Positions 35,714-43,729 of a DNA stretch of 54,044 nt are shown here, one piece after another. The DNA is from Methanobacteriaceae archaeon (GTDB lineage: Archaea; Methanobacteriota; Methanobacteria; Methanobacteriales; Methanobacteriaceae): positions 1 through 54,044 of the forward strand of contig JAUNXU010000002.1 in NCBI GenBank assembly GCA_030539615.1. The letters are read 5' to 3'. Made by a program: the position numbers and the translations under genes. The notes beneath the pieces were generated by a model that saw only the letters and a list, made by a program, of their open reading frames with translations, did no database searches and had not been told where the DNA came from. The first letter of the stretch is position 1. Each line of letters begins with the position of its first letter.

Positions 35714-36718
35714 TTATAATGTAAAATCAAGTTTTTTGTCAATACTTGTTAAAACTTTTCCTTGTTTTTTAACAAGAACATCATCTTCAATTCTAACACC
35801 AAATTCTCCAGGAATATAAATACCGGGTTCAACAGTTACAATCATATTTTCTTTTAAATAACCTTCACTATTAAATGATACATTTGGTGCTTCATGAATT
35901 TCAAGACCAAAACCATGACCTGTGGAATGTATGAAATATTCACCATAACCATACTCAGTAATAACTTCACGGCATGCATTATCAACATCAGATAATTTAA
36001 CATTTTCTCCAACAGTTTTAATACCTTCTTGTTGAGCTTCACGAACTATATTCCATATTTCTTCTTGTCTTTCAGATTCAATAAAAGTTCTTGTTATATC
36101 AGAACAATAATGGTCATATCTTGCCCCCCAATCAACAACAATAGGTGTACTTACTCTATCATTTGTAGAAACACTATGTGGTGAACTAGATTTTGTACCA
36201 GATGCAACAATAGTATCAAAAGCTGGTTTTATAGAACCATTTTTCATCATATTATATTCTAAACTAGCAGCTGCTTCTTTTTCAGTACCTGTAAAGTCAA
36301 TTTCTTTTATTGACTTTTCAGCAATTTTAATAGATTTTTTAATTTTTTCTATTTCTTCTTTGGTTTTAATAGCTCTACTTTCTAATATAACATTTGAAAT
36401 ATTTAATTTACTAATATCTTCTGTTATAGTATTAGCCATACGTAAATCTAATGTTTCTTCAACAGCTGTATTTCCTTGGAATTCTTTTCTAAGTTCATCT
36501 TTTGACAATAATTCTCTAATTTCTATTTCAGATTCTTTTTGAGCAGTTTCTTTATCAAGACTTGAAACGTATAATATTGGTTTATCTTTAATAATTATAT
36601 ATGAAAAACTTGATGGGAAAAAGTTAGACATATATTTAATATTTTCTGGTTTGAAAACAAGCATAGAATCAATGTTTTCTTCTTGTAATTTATTTAATAT
36701 GTTCTCATTATTAATCAT
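35714..36718 (-). CDS. pepQ: Xaa-Pro dipeptidase/aminopeptidase (M24 family)
   Basis: This 334-residue metallopeptidase removes residues next to proline in short peptides. The N-terminal domain (about 1-115) is the creatinase-like fold. The C-terminal pita-bread domain has all five metal ligands: Asp in VVDWGARYD, Asp in CSDITRTF, His in STGHGFGLEIHE, Glu in VTVEPGIYIPG and Glu in GVRIEDDVLV. The ribosome site AGAGGT is well placed. It is transcribed divergently from nudC across a short symmetric promoter. Whether it acts as an aminopeptidase or a dipeptidase cannot be told from sequence. Confidence 0.88.
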   Translation of the reverse strand: MINNENILNKLQEENIDSMLVFKPENIKYMSNFFPSSFSYIIIKDKPILYVSSLDKETAQKESEIEIRELLSKDELRKEFQGNTAVEETLDLRMANTITEDISKLNISNVILESRAIKTKEEIEKIKKSIKIAEKSIKEIDFTGTEKEAAASLEYNMMKNGSIKPAFDTIVASGTKSSSPHSVSTNDRVSTPIVVDWGARYDHYCSDITRTFIESERQEEIWNIVREAQQEGIKTVGENVKLSDVDNACREVITEYGYGEYFIHSTGHGFGLEIHEAPNVSFNSEGYLKENMIVTVEPGIYIPGEFGVRIEDDVLVKKQGKVLTSIDKKLDFTL

Positions 36719-36751
36719 TTTTTTCTTTGATACCTCTTATATTATAATATA

Positions 36752-36773
36752 TTTCTTATTATATAATAAGAAA
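36752..36773. promoter_or_regulatory. Perfect 22-bp palindrome forming a divergent TATA promoter
   Basis: The 22 bases are a perfect inverted repeat centred between 36762 and 36763, with TTATATAA at the centre. It lies in the 75-bp gap between pepQ (-) and nudC (+). The symmetric core can serve as a TATA box for both directions. For nudC a start about 25 nt downstream would fall almost at its ATG (36794), and nudC has no ribosome site, so its mRNA may be leaderless. The pepQ mRNA would have a short leader with AGAGGT. Confidence 0.55.
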
Positions 36774-36793
36774 AACAGTACATAAATAATAGT

Positions 36794-37609
36794 ATGGAAA
36801 GAAAAAGTATTTATGAAAATTATACATTAGATTATAAAACAGAATATGATATTAATGAAGAATCATATTTTTTAATATTTAATAAAGATAATAAATTATA
36901 TCTTGATCCAAAAACAAATAAGATCCCTTTAATAAAGAATATAGAAAAAACTAGTCTTAAAATCAAGAATAATGTCTATATTGGTAATTATAATAATAAA
37001 CAATGTTTTACTATAGATGTTGAAGATAATTCTGAGTATGAATTTATAGATTTACATTCAATATATGATATAAATGTGGAATCTTATTTATTAGGTGGTA
37101 GAGCTAAACAAGTTCTTTATTGGTATAAAACTCATCAATATTGTGGGGCATGTAAAACTAAAACTGTTTTAGATGAAGAAGAATTAATGTTAAAATGTCC
37201 TAAATGTGGAATTACAAATTATACTCAAATTGCACCAGCAATTATTACTGCAATAAAAAAAGATGATAAATTATTAATGGCAAGACATACTTATTTTACT
37301 AAAATAAGATATGCATTAATAGCTGGTTTTTTAGAAGCAGGGGAAAGTGTAGAAGAAGCCGTTAAACGTGAAATAAAAGAAGAAGTTGGAATAAATGTTA
37401 AAAATATAAAATATTTTGGTAGTCAATCTTGGCCATTTCCAAATTCTTTAATGTTAGGTTTTACTTCAGAATATGATAGTGGTGAAATTAGTGTGGATGG
37501 TAAAGAAATTGATGATGCTCGTTGGTTTAGTAAAAGTGAAATTGAAAAACCAAAATCAGATATTAGTATATCATCTGAATTAATAAAAGATTTTATTGAG
37601 AATAGATAA
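36794..37609 (+). CDS. nudC: NAD+/NADH diphosphatase (NudC-type Nudix hydrolase)
   Basis: NudC splits NADH into NMNH and AMP and can remove NAD caps from RNA. The 271-residue protein has the family layout: an N-terminal domain, a four-Cys zinc ribbon (CGAC then CPKC, about 116-138), and the Nudix box GFLEAGESVEEAVKREIKEE (about 177). Then comes the NudC-specific SQSWPFPNSLMLGF, matching the SQPWPFPxS signature. There is no visible Shine-Dalgarno sequence, so translation may start on a leaderless mRNA from the palindromic promoter. Confidence 0.9.
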   Translation: MERKSIYENYTLDYKTEYDINEESYFLIFNKDNKLYLDPKTNKIPLIKNIEKTSLKIKNNVYIGNYNNKQCFTIDVEDNSEYEFIDLHSIYDINVESYLLGGRAKQVLYWYKTHQYCGACKTKTVLDEEELMLKCPKCGITNYTQIAPAIITAIKKDDKLLMARHTYFTKIRYALIAGFLEAGESVEEAVKREIKEEVGINVKNIKYFGSQSWPFPNSLMLGFTSEYDSGEISVDGKEIDDARWFSKSEIEKPKSDISISSELIKDFIENR

Positions 37610-37676
37610 TAAAACATAATTATTAATTAAATTATATTATATATAATATTAAATTAAAATGGAGGTACTAATTATA

Positions 37677-38294
37677 ATGACTTCGTTTTCACGATTAGAA
37701 AAAAGAGATTTAACAATAACAATTATAGTAATAACATTTTTATTCACATATTTATTTAGTAAAGGATCAAATTTAGCAACTTTTGTATTATTATTACCAG
37801 TATCTTTTGTTGCTGTAGGATTAAGTTTTGTTTTACATGAATTAGGACATAAATATATGGCACAAGAATATGGATTCTATGCAGAGTTTAAAATGTGGAT
37901 GCAAGGATTAATTCTAGCAATATTTACTGCATTTTTAGGATTTATATTTTTAGCACCTGGAGCTGTATATATAAGTGCTTATCAAATAACAGATGAACAA
38001 AATGGAAAAATATCTTTAGCAGGACCAATAGTAAATATAATACTAGCAATAATATTTTTAATACTAAAAATAACAGTATTACCATTATTAACAACACCAG
38101 ATCTTTTAACATTTGAATTAGCAATGATAATATTAATAGGATTTAATGTGAATAGTTTTTTAGCATTCTTTAACTTATTACCAATACCAATGTTTGATGG
38201 AAGTAAAATATTCAAATGGAATAAACCAATATGGATTGTAGTATTTGTAACATCTTTATTATTAACTGGTATATCTTATACAGGAGTAATTTAA
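37677..38294 (+). CDS. M50 family (site-2 protease-like) membrane metallopeptidase
   Basis: This membrane protease of about 205 residues has the zinc motif HELGH (H54, E55, H58) in its second span and the third-ligand motif NLLPIPMFDGSKI near 165-177. About five or six membrane spans are visible. I start it at the ATG at 37677: GGAGGT (37661-37666) lies 10 nt upstream, and the ATG at 37659 overlaps it. The ycaO gene starts 4 nt after its stop, so they form an operon. Relatives cleave membrane-bound regulators; the substrate here is unknown. Confidence 0.85.
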   Translation: MTSFSRLEKRDLTITIIVITFLFTYLFSKGSNLATFVLLLPVSFVAVGLSFVLHELGHKYMAQEYGFYAEFKMWMQGLILAIFTAFLGFIFLAPGAVYISAYQITDEQNGKISLAGPIVNIILAIIFLILKITVLPLLTTPDLLTFELAMIILIGFNVNSFLAFFNLLPIPMFDGSKIFKWNKPIWIVVFVTSLLLTGISYTGVI

Positions 38295-38298
38295 AACT

Positions 38299-39489
38299 AT
38301 GTTGAATGAAACACCTATTAAATATTATGAATCAACACATAGAACAATATCTCCTGAAAACACAATAAAAAATATACAAGAAAAATTAACTCAAACAGGA
38401 ATTACAAGAACATCTGATATAACTCATCTTGATAGATTAAAAATACCTGTATATACATCAATAAGACCAAAAGCAGAAAAAGGTGCAGTAAGTGTATATG
38501 CTGGAAAAGGTCCAACAAAAGCTCATGCAAAAGCATCAAGTATGATGGAAGCAGTAGAAAGATATTCTGCTGAACAACAAGAAAATGATAATACAATAAT
38601 TCAAAAATATGATCCAAAAACTTGTTTAAATCCTGAAAAACTTATAATTTCTCCACATATTACAATTAATGATGAAATTGAGTGGGTGTCAGCAATTAAT
38701 ATAAAAACAAATGAAGAAATATTAGTACCTGCAAATGCTGTTTATCATCCATATAATAATTCAAAAGTTCAACACTTATTTAGATCAAATACTAATGGTT
38801 TAGCATCAGGGAATCAATTAGAAGAAGCAATATTTTATGGATTGATGGAAGTAATAGAAAGGGATGCTTGGAGTATATTTGAAGTGCATAAAACAAATCC
38901 TATTCAAATTGATGTAACAACAACTCAAAATCAAATAATACGTGACTTAGTTGAAAAATTTGAAAGAGAAAATATAACATTAAACTTACTGGATATAACA
39001 TCAAATATAGGCATACCTACTGTTCTTGCAGTATCTGATGATTTATCATTAAAAGATCCTGCATTATTAACAATAGGTGTGGGAACACATTTAAATCCAG
39101 AAATAGCAGTAATACGTGCAATAACAGAAGTGGCTCAAAGTAGAGCAACACAAATTCATGGTACAAGAGAAGACACAGTAAGAGCAAAATTAGCTAGAGA
39201 TACAGGATATGATCGTATGAAACGAATAAATAAACATTATTTCCAAGAACCTGAATCTACTATAAAAATAGAAGACATCTTTGATAAATCAACAAATAAT
39301 TTTAAAGAAGATATAAAAATAACATTAAAACAATTAAAAGAACAAGAAATTAATAATACATATTATGTGGACTTAACAAGAGAAATAAATATACCTGTTG
39401 TAAGGGTAATTATACCACAAGCAGAATTATATGCAATAGATCCTACAAGAGCTGGAAAACGTATAAAACCAGAAAAAATAATAAGATAA
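38299..39489 (+). CDS. ycaO: YcaO protein, methanogenesis marker 1 (McrA thioglycine formation)
   Basis: YcaO enzymes use ATP to activate a peptide bond. The methanogen type makes the thioglycine in the active site of methyl-CoM reductase subunit McrA, often with TfuA. The 396-residue protein matches methanogenesis marker 1: THRTISPENT at the start, ITHLDRLKIPVYTSIRP, GAVSVYAGKGPTKAHAKAS, then EAVERYSAE with ATP/Mg-binding Glu residues, and EVIERDAW in the middle. It is 4 nt after the M50 protease gene and 11 nt before pth2. No tfuA gene is near. The family call is firm; the McrA role is established for homologues. Confidence 0.88.
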   Translation: MLNETPIKYYESTHRTISPENTIKNIQEKLTQTGITRTSDITHLDRLKIPVYTSIRPKAEKGAVSVYAGKGPTKAHAKASSMMEAVERYSAEQQENDNTIIQKYDPKTCLNPEKLIISPHITINDEIEWVSAINIKTNEEILVPANAVYHPYNNSKVQHLFRSNTNGLASGNQLEEAIFYGLMEVIERDAWSIFEVHKTNPIQIDVTTTQNQIIRDLVEKFERENITLNLLDITSNIGIPTVLAVSDDLSLKDPALLTIGVGTHLNPEIAVIRAITEVAQSRATQIHGTREDTVRAKLARDTGYDRMKRINKHYFQEPESTIKIEDIFDKSTNNFKEDIKITLKQLKEQEINNTYYVDLTREINIPVVRVIIPQAELYAIDPTRAGKRIKPEKIIR

Positions 39490-39500
39490 AAGGAAAATAT

Positions 39501-39845
39501 ATGATGAAACAAGTAATAATAATGAGGACTGATTTAAAATTAAGTAAAGGTAAAACTGCAGCACAAGCATGTCATGCAAGCTTAGAATCATATAAAAAAG
39601 CAGATTTGCAAAATATTAAAACTTGGGAAAAAGAAGGGGTTAAAAAAGTAATTCTTAAAGTGGAAACGGAAAAAGAATTACATGAGTTACATTCATTAGT
39701 AAAACAAACTTCTTTACCTGTTAGTCTTATAATTGATGCAGGTCATACTGAAATACCATCTGGAACAATTACATGTTTAGGTATTGGTCCTGGAAATGAT
39801 GAAGAAATAGATAAAATAACAGGACATCTTAAATTATTAAATTAA
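39501..39845 (+). CDS. pth2: Peptidyl-tRNA hydrolase (Pth2)
   Basis: Pth2 releases peptides from peptidyl-tRNA that has dropped off the ribosome. The 114-residue length and motifs are typical: KQVIIMRTDLKLSKGKTAAQACHASLE at the N-terminus, then VSLIIDAGHTEIPSGTITCLGIGP. The first two codons are both ATG; the family usually starts at the second (39504). It lies 11 nt after ycaO and 4 nt before mfnE, in the same operon. Confidence 0.95.
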   Translation: MMKQVIIMRTDLKLSKGKTAAQACHASLESYKKADLQNIKTWEKEGVKKVILKVETEKELHELHSLVKQTSLPVSLIIDAGHTEIPSGTITCLGIGPGNDEEIDKITGHLKLLN

Positions 39846-39849
39846 ATAT

Positions 39850-40509
39850 GTGATTAAATTGACTACAGTAATAAAAATAGGTGGTAGTTTATTTCCAAAA
39901 TATAGCCATTTGATATGTGAAAAGCTAAAAGAGATTGATGAAGATATTTTAATTATATCTGGTGGTGGTGAATTTGCAAATACTATAAGAAGATATAATA
40001 AAAAATATCATTATAGTGATGATGCTAATCATTGGGCTGCAATAAATTGTATGGATATTACGGGGAGATTATTAGCTGATAAGCATGAACATATAAAGAT
40101 TGTAACTTCTTTAAATGAAATTAAAAAAGTTCAAAAAGAAGGTTATATTCCTCTTTTATTGGTGTCAGATATGTTACATGAACATGATATTTTAAAACAT
40201 TCATGGGAAGTAACATCAGATTCTATATCTGTATGGGTAGCACATATTTTAAATGCTAAACTATTAATATTAACAAATGTAGATGGTATATATATAGGTA
40301 ACATATCTCCAAAAAATAATATTATAGAAAATATTTATGCTAAAAAACTATTACTTTTGAATAAATTACCGGTAGATAAATGCTTACCAAAATTATTAAT
40401 TAAATATCATCTTAATTGTTCTATAACAAATGGTAAACAACTTGATAGGGTGCTATCTGTTATGAATAATGATAATAAATTTAAATATACTAAAATAATA
40501 GGAGAATAA
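39850..40509 (+). CDS. mfnE: Amino-acid-kinase family protein, probable MfnE of methanofuran synthesis
   Basis: MfnE phosphorylates the 5-(aminomethyl)furan intermediate on the way to methanofuran. The 219-residue protein is an amino acid kinase fold: VIKIGGSLF at the start, LIISGGGEFANTIR, then the family-typical SDDANHWAAINCMD and LLILTNVDGIY. Length and these motifs fit the archaeal kinase family that contains MfnE. The start is GTG, 4 nt after the pth2 stop, without a clear ribosome site, so it is probably translated by coupling. The next gene begins 3 nt after its stop. The exact substrate is inferred from family resemblance. Confidence 0.75.
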   Translation: MIKLTTVIKIGGSLFPKYSHLICEKLKEIDEDILIISGGGEFANTIRRYNKKYHYSDDANHWAAINCMDITGRLLADKHEHIKIVTSLNEIKKVQKEGYIPLLLVSDMLHEHDILKHSWEVTSDSISVWVAHILNAKLLILTNVDGIYIGNISPKNNIIENIYAKKLLLLNKLPVDKCLPKLLIKYHLNCSITNGKQLDRVLSVMNNDNKFKYTKIIGE

Positions 40510-40512
40510 ATA

Positions 40513-40677
40513 ATGAGCGAAAAAATGAAATGTATTTCTTGCAAACAAGAAATTTCACCAATAGATGATTTTGTAAAATTCCATTGTCCTGAATGTGACA
40601 ATGTAATATATAGATGTTCAAAATGCAGAACTTTTGGACATGAATACACATGTGAATGTGGATTTAAAGGACCATAA
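40513..40677 (+). CDS. Small zinc-ribbon protein (54 residues)
   Basis: This short archaeal protein has four CxxC-type knuckles: CISC, CPEC, CSKC and CECG, enough for two zinc sites. It ends in CECGFKGP. This is the pattern of the small archaeal zinc-finger proteins (HVO_2753-like, DUF1610) that are often found next to the gene for EF-1beta. An AGGAG ribosome site lies in the end of mfnE. It is 3 nt after mfnE and 19 nt before ef1B. An RNA- or ribosome-related role is likely from this context. Confidence 0.85.
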   Translation: MSEKMKCISCKQEISPIDDFVKFHCPECDNVIYRCSKCRTFGHEYTCECGFKGP

Positions 40678-40696
40678 ATTTTAAGGAGAGATAATA

Positions 40697-40966
40697 ATGG
40701 GAGACGTATTAGGAACAATTAAAATAATGCCTGAAAGTCCTGAAGTAGACTTAGAAGCATTAAAAGAAGCAATTAAAGCAGCAATACCTGAAGGAACAGA
40801 TTTTGAAAAAATAGAAGAAGAACCTATTGCTTTTGGTTTAGTAGCTTTAAATGTTATTGTAGTTGTTGGGGATTCAGAAGGTGGGGTTGAACCAGCAGAA
40901 GCTGCATTTAATAAATTAGATAATATTGCAAGTGTAGAAGTTGTTGATGTAAGAAGATTAATGTAA
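40697..40966 (+). CDS. ef1B: Elongation factor 1-beta
   Basis: aEF-1beta exchanges GDP for GTP on EF-1alpha. The 89-residue protein fits the archaeal family exactly, with GTIKIMPESPEVDLEAL at the start, AFGLVALNVIVVV and the C-terminal SVEVVDVRRLM. The strong ribosome site AAGGAG is well placed. It is the last gene of the run from the M50 protease through zinc ribbon, with a T-rich terminator region after the stop (40964-41010). Confidence 0.96.
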   Translation: MGDVLGTIKIMPESPEVDLEALKEAIKAAIPEGTDFEKIEEEPIAFGLVALNVIVVVGDSEGGVEPAEAAFNKLDNIASVEVVDVRRLM

Positions 40967-41311
40967 TTTTTCTTCTTTGAATTCTTTTTTTGATATTTTC
41001 TGTTTTTTTAGTGATGTGTTTTTTAGTAAAACTTATAACTTATAATTTATAACTAAATTAGATGTTTTTAGAGATAGTACTATTTAAAGTTAATATTATT
41101 GTTTATAGGTGATGTTATATATTATTTGAATATTTTGTTTTGTATTAATTATTTTTTAAAATAGATATTAGTAAATTAATATTTAATTAAATTATTTTGT
41201 TTAAAGTGAATGTATTTGTGTTAATTAATAATTGTTATTTTAGAGTATAGTTTAATAATAAAAAAGTATTAATACTTAATAACTAAATAGTATTACTATA
41301 TTAAAAAAATT
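40967..41311. other. Intergenic region with a 14-bp palindrome before the permease gene
   Basis: No gene is visible. The start is a series of T-runs that probably end the ef1B transcript. Near the far end is a perfect palindrome AAGTATTAATACTT (41264-41277), 34 nt before the permease ATG. It is placed where a repressor could block the promoter. The permease has no Shine-Dalgarno sequence, so its mRNA may be leaderless. Confidence 0.45.
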
Positions 41312-42553
41312 ATGATTGACTTAATATTAATAATAATAATCGGAACAATAATCGGAACAATAACTGGAATATTACCTGGAATTCATGTAAATACCGTGGG
41401 ATTATATGTATTTTCACTATCAGATACAATATTAACGTATACAAATACTATGTGTTTATGTACATTTTTTGTAACAATAGCTATAGTTCATGCAATGTTG
41501 GAATTCATACCTTCACTTGTAATAGGAGTTCCTGATGAATCAACAGCATTAACAGTACTACCAGCACATAGATTACTCTTTGAAGGTAGAGCTTGTGAAG
41601 TGATAAGAATTGTTGCAATGGCTGGGTTTTTATCAATAATAATTATAATTTTATTGATGCCAGTTTTAGCAGTACTATTACCATTATTATATAATTTAAT
41701 AAAACCATATGTTGCATATATTTTAATAATAGTAATTTTAATAATGGTGTTTAGATTTAATAATAATATCATTGGATCTGTAATTTCATTATTAATCTTT
41801 TTAGTCTCAGGAATTATGGGTTGGTTACTTTTAAATTCAAGTATGTCTAGTAGTAGTGTATTATTATGTTTATTAACAGGTTTATTTGGGACAAGCTCTT
41901 TAATTTATAGTATGTTACATGAAGATAATAAAATACCTAAACAAGAAAAATCACAAGGAATTATAATAGATAAAAAATTTATAAAAGGAGTATTTGCAGG
42001 TTCAATTGCAGGTTGTATTCTTGGATTATTACCTGGACTTGGTCCTGCTCAAGGAAGTGTAATAGCACAAAGTATCACAGGAAATGATGATATTCGACCT
42101 GAAGATTTTCTTATTACAAATAGTGGTGTAAATGTATCGGATACTCTATTTTCTTTAATAGCAATATATTTAATTGGAAATCCTAGAAGTAGTATTAGTG
42201 TATTTATTAGTTATATTCTTTATGATATGAATATTTTCCATTTAATGTTTTTAATTTCTGTATCTCTTGTTAGTGTGTCTTTAGGACTAATAATATCTTT
42301 ATTAATTGGAGATAAAATTATAGAATTTATAGAAAAGATTAATTATCTATATTTGTCCTACATTATAATATTTTTAATGAGTATGGTAGTTTTAGTTTAT
42401 GCTTTATTTGATGGTGTACCAGTAGGGTTTATGTTACTTTGTTATATTACTAGTGTATCTTTAGGATTAATACCTCATTTTATAGGTATAAGTAAATCTA
42501 ATCTAATGGGAGTTTTAATATTACCTTCAATAATAATGTTTTTAGGATTTTAA
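41312..42553 (+). CDS. TctA/DUF112-family membrane permease
   Basis: This 413-residue protein has about ten to twelve membrane spans in two similar halves. Each half begins with the signature of the tripartite tricarboxylate transporter large subunit: GILPGIHVNTVG near 19-30 and GLLPGLGPAQGSV near 238-250. Archaeal members (DUF112) stand alone without the binding protein TctC and small subunit TctB, as here. The substrate is unknown; carboxylates are likely by analogy. There is no ribosome site upstream, only A/T DNA and a palindrome. It converges with the methyltransferase gene, overlapping its stop by 4 nt. Confidence 0.8.
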   Translation: MIDLILIIIIGTIIGTITGILPGIHVNTVGLYVFSLSDTILTYTNTMCLCTFFVTIAIVHAMLEFIPSLVIGVPDESTALTVLPAHRLLFEGRACEVIRIVAMAGFLSIIIIILLMPVLAVLLPLLYNLIKPYVAYILIIVILIMVFRFNNNIIGSVISLLIFLVSGIMGWLLLNSSMSSSSVLLCLLTGLFGTSSLIYSMLHEDNKIPKQEKSQGIIIDKKFIKGVFAGSIAGCILGLLPGLGPAQGSVIAQSITGNDDIRPEDFLITNSGVNVSDTLFSLIAIYLIGNPRSSISVFISYILYDMNIFHLMFLISVSLVSVSLGLIISLLIGDKIIEFIEKINYLYLSYIIIFLMSMVVLVYALFDGVPVGFMLLCYITSVSLGLIPHFIGISKSNLMGVLILPSIIMFLGF

Positions 42554-43497
42554 ATAATTAAAACTTCTTTAGATCTTCTTAATAAAGCTTTTTCATATTT
42601 ATCAGTTTTAATTCCTGGAAAAGTATCAAGAATTGCTAGATCAAATTTTTGAAAAGTGGTTTTTGCTAATGTAAGAATGTCCATATTGTATAATGAATAT
42701 CTTTCTCTTTCAATTGAAGGTAAATTTATTTTAATATTAGTTTTTGTAATATTTCTAGTTATGAGGTTAATATCATTAAAAGTCACATGTTTTGCACCAC
42801 TAAGTAATGCATATATTCCTAAAGTTCCAGGGCCACATGTACAATCTAATACTTTGGGATTATCAAGTTTTTCTAATTTTTCATCTAATTGCATTATTTT
42901 AGGGGCTGGTATTTTAGGATATTCAATATGAACTTGAGTTTGGGGTTTATAAATGTATAATAATCCTTTAGGTGCAATTAATATATCACATCTAATATCA
43001 CACCCTGCTTTTAAATCATATGTGTTGATTTCGGTTCCGGTATCAAGTTGACCTACTGTTTTTCGTGTATCGCCTTCAATTACACCTTTAACTTCTGGAA
43101 TTTTATTAACTATTTTTTCAGCAGTTTTTGAGCTTATTTTAGGTGTAATTATTGTTAATGAATTTTCTATTAAATATGGGATATCTTGTAATTCTATAGG
43201 TATTGCTGGAGTTATTAATGGTGTTCCAATATTTCTTAATGAACTATTATCTTTTATTTCATTTTCTGAAATCATAATCTTTAAAATATGAGCCATTACA
43301 ATATCTAAATGTCTTTTATTACATTTACATTTATAATAATTTTCATCTATTAAATTTAAATCTATTTGTTCTTTTAAAGGAATGTGCTTTTTTAAATTTA
43401 TTGAAGAACATTCAGAACATTTTTTAAAACGTTTACGTATGTCTTCTATATTTTTAGTGTTATAACTTATACAATTATTCTTACATTTACATTTCAT
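42550..43497 (-). CDS. SAM-dependent methyltransferase with Cys-rich N-terminus
   Basis: This 315-residue protein has a Cys-rich N-terminal part (CKCKNNC, CSEC, CKCNK within the first 62 residues) that probably binds zinc. After a middle domain (about 90-200) comes a class I methyltransferase core with motif I VLDCTCGPGTLGIYAL, followed by VTFNDIN, where the acidic residue binds SAM ribose, and LAILDTFPG at motif IV. The architecture resembles archaeal RNA methyltransferases such as Trm5 relatives, but the catalytic motif does not settle the target. No ribosome site is visible, so it may be leaderless. Function beyond methyl transfer is unknown. Confidence 0.7.
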   Translation of the reverse strand: MKCKCKNNCISYNTKNIEDIRKRFKKCSECSSINLKKHIPLKEQIDLNLIDENYYKCKCNKRHLDIVMAHILKIMISENEIKDNSSLRNIGTPLITPAIPIELQDIPYLIENSLTIITPKISSKTAEKIVNKIPEVKGVIEGDTRKTVGQLDTGTEINTYDLKAGCDIRCDILIAPKGLLYIYKPQTQVHIEYPKIPAPKIMQLDEKLEKLDNPKVLDCTCGPGTLGIYALLSGAKHVTFNDINLITRNITKTNIKINLPSIERERYSLYNMDILTLAKTTFQKFDLAILDTFPGIKTDKYEKALLRRSKEVLII

Positions 43498-43729
43498 AAT
43501 TAAATATTTTGTTTTTGTTTTTATTGAATATTTCTTAAAATAAATTTTATTGTTTAAATATTTGAATAAATATTGTAAAATTAAAAGTAATTTATTATAA
43601 TTTATTTAATATTGTATTTTTTTATATTGAATTTAGTTATTTTATACATAATGTTTATTTAGTATTAAGTTTATATTATTAATTATGATTTTATTTTAAA
43701 AAATAAGGAGAAAAAAACTATCAAAAATT

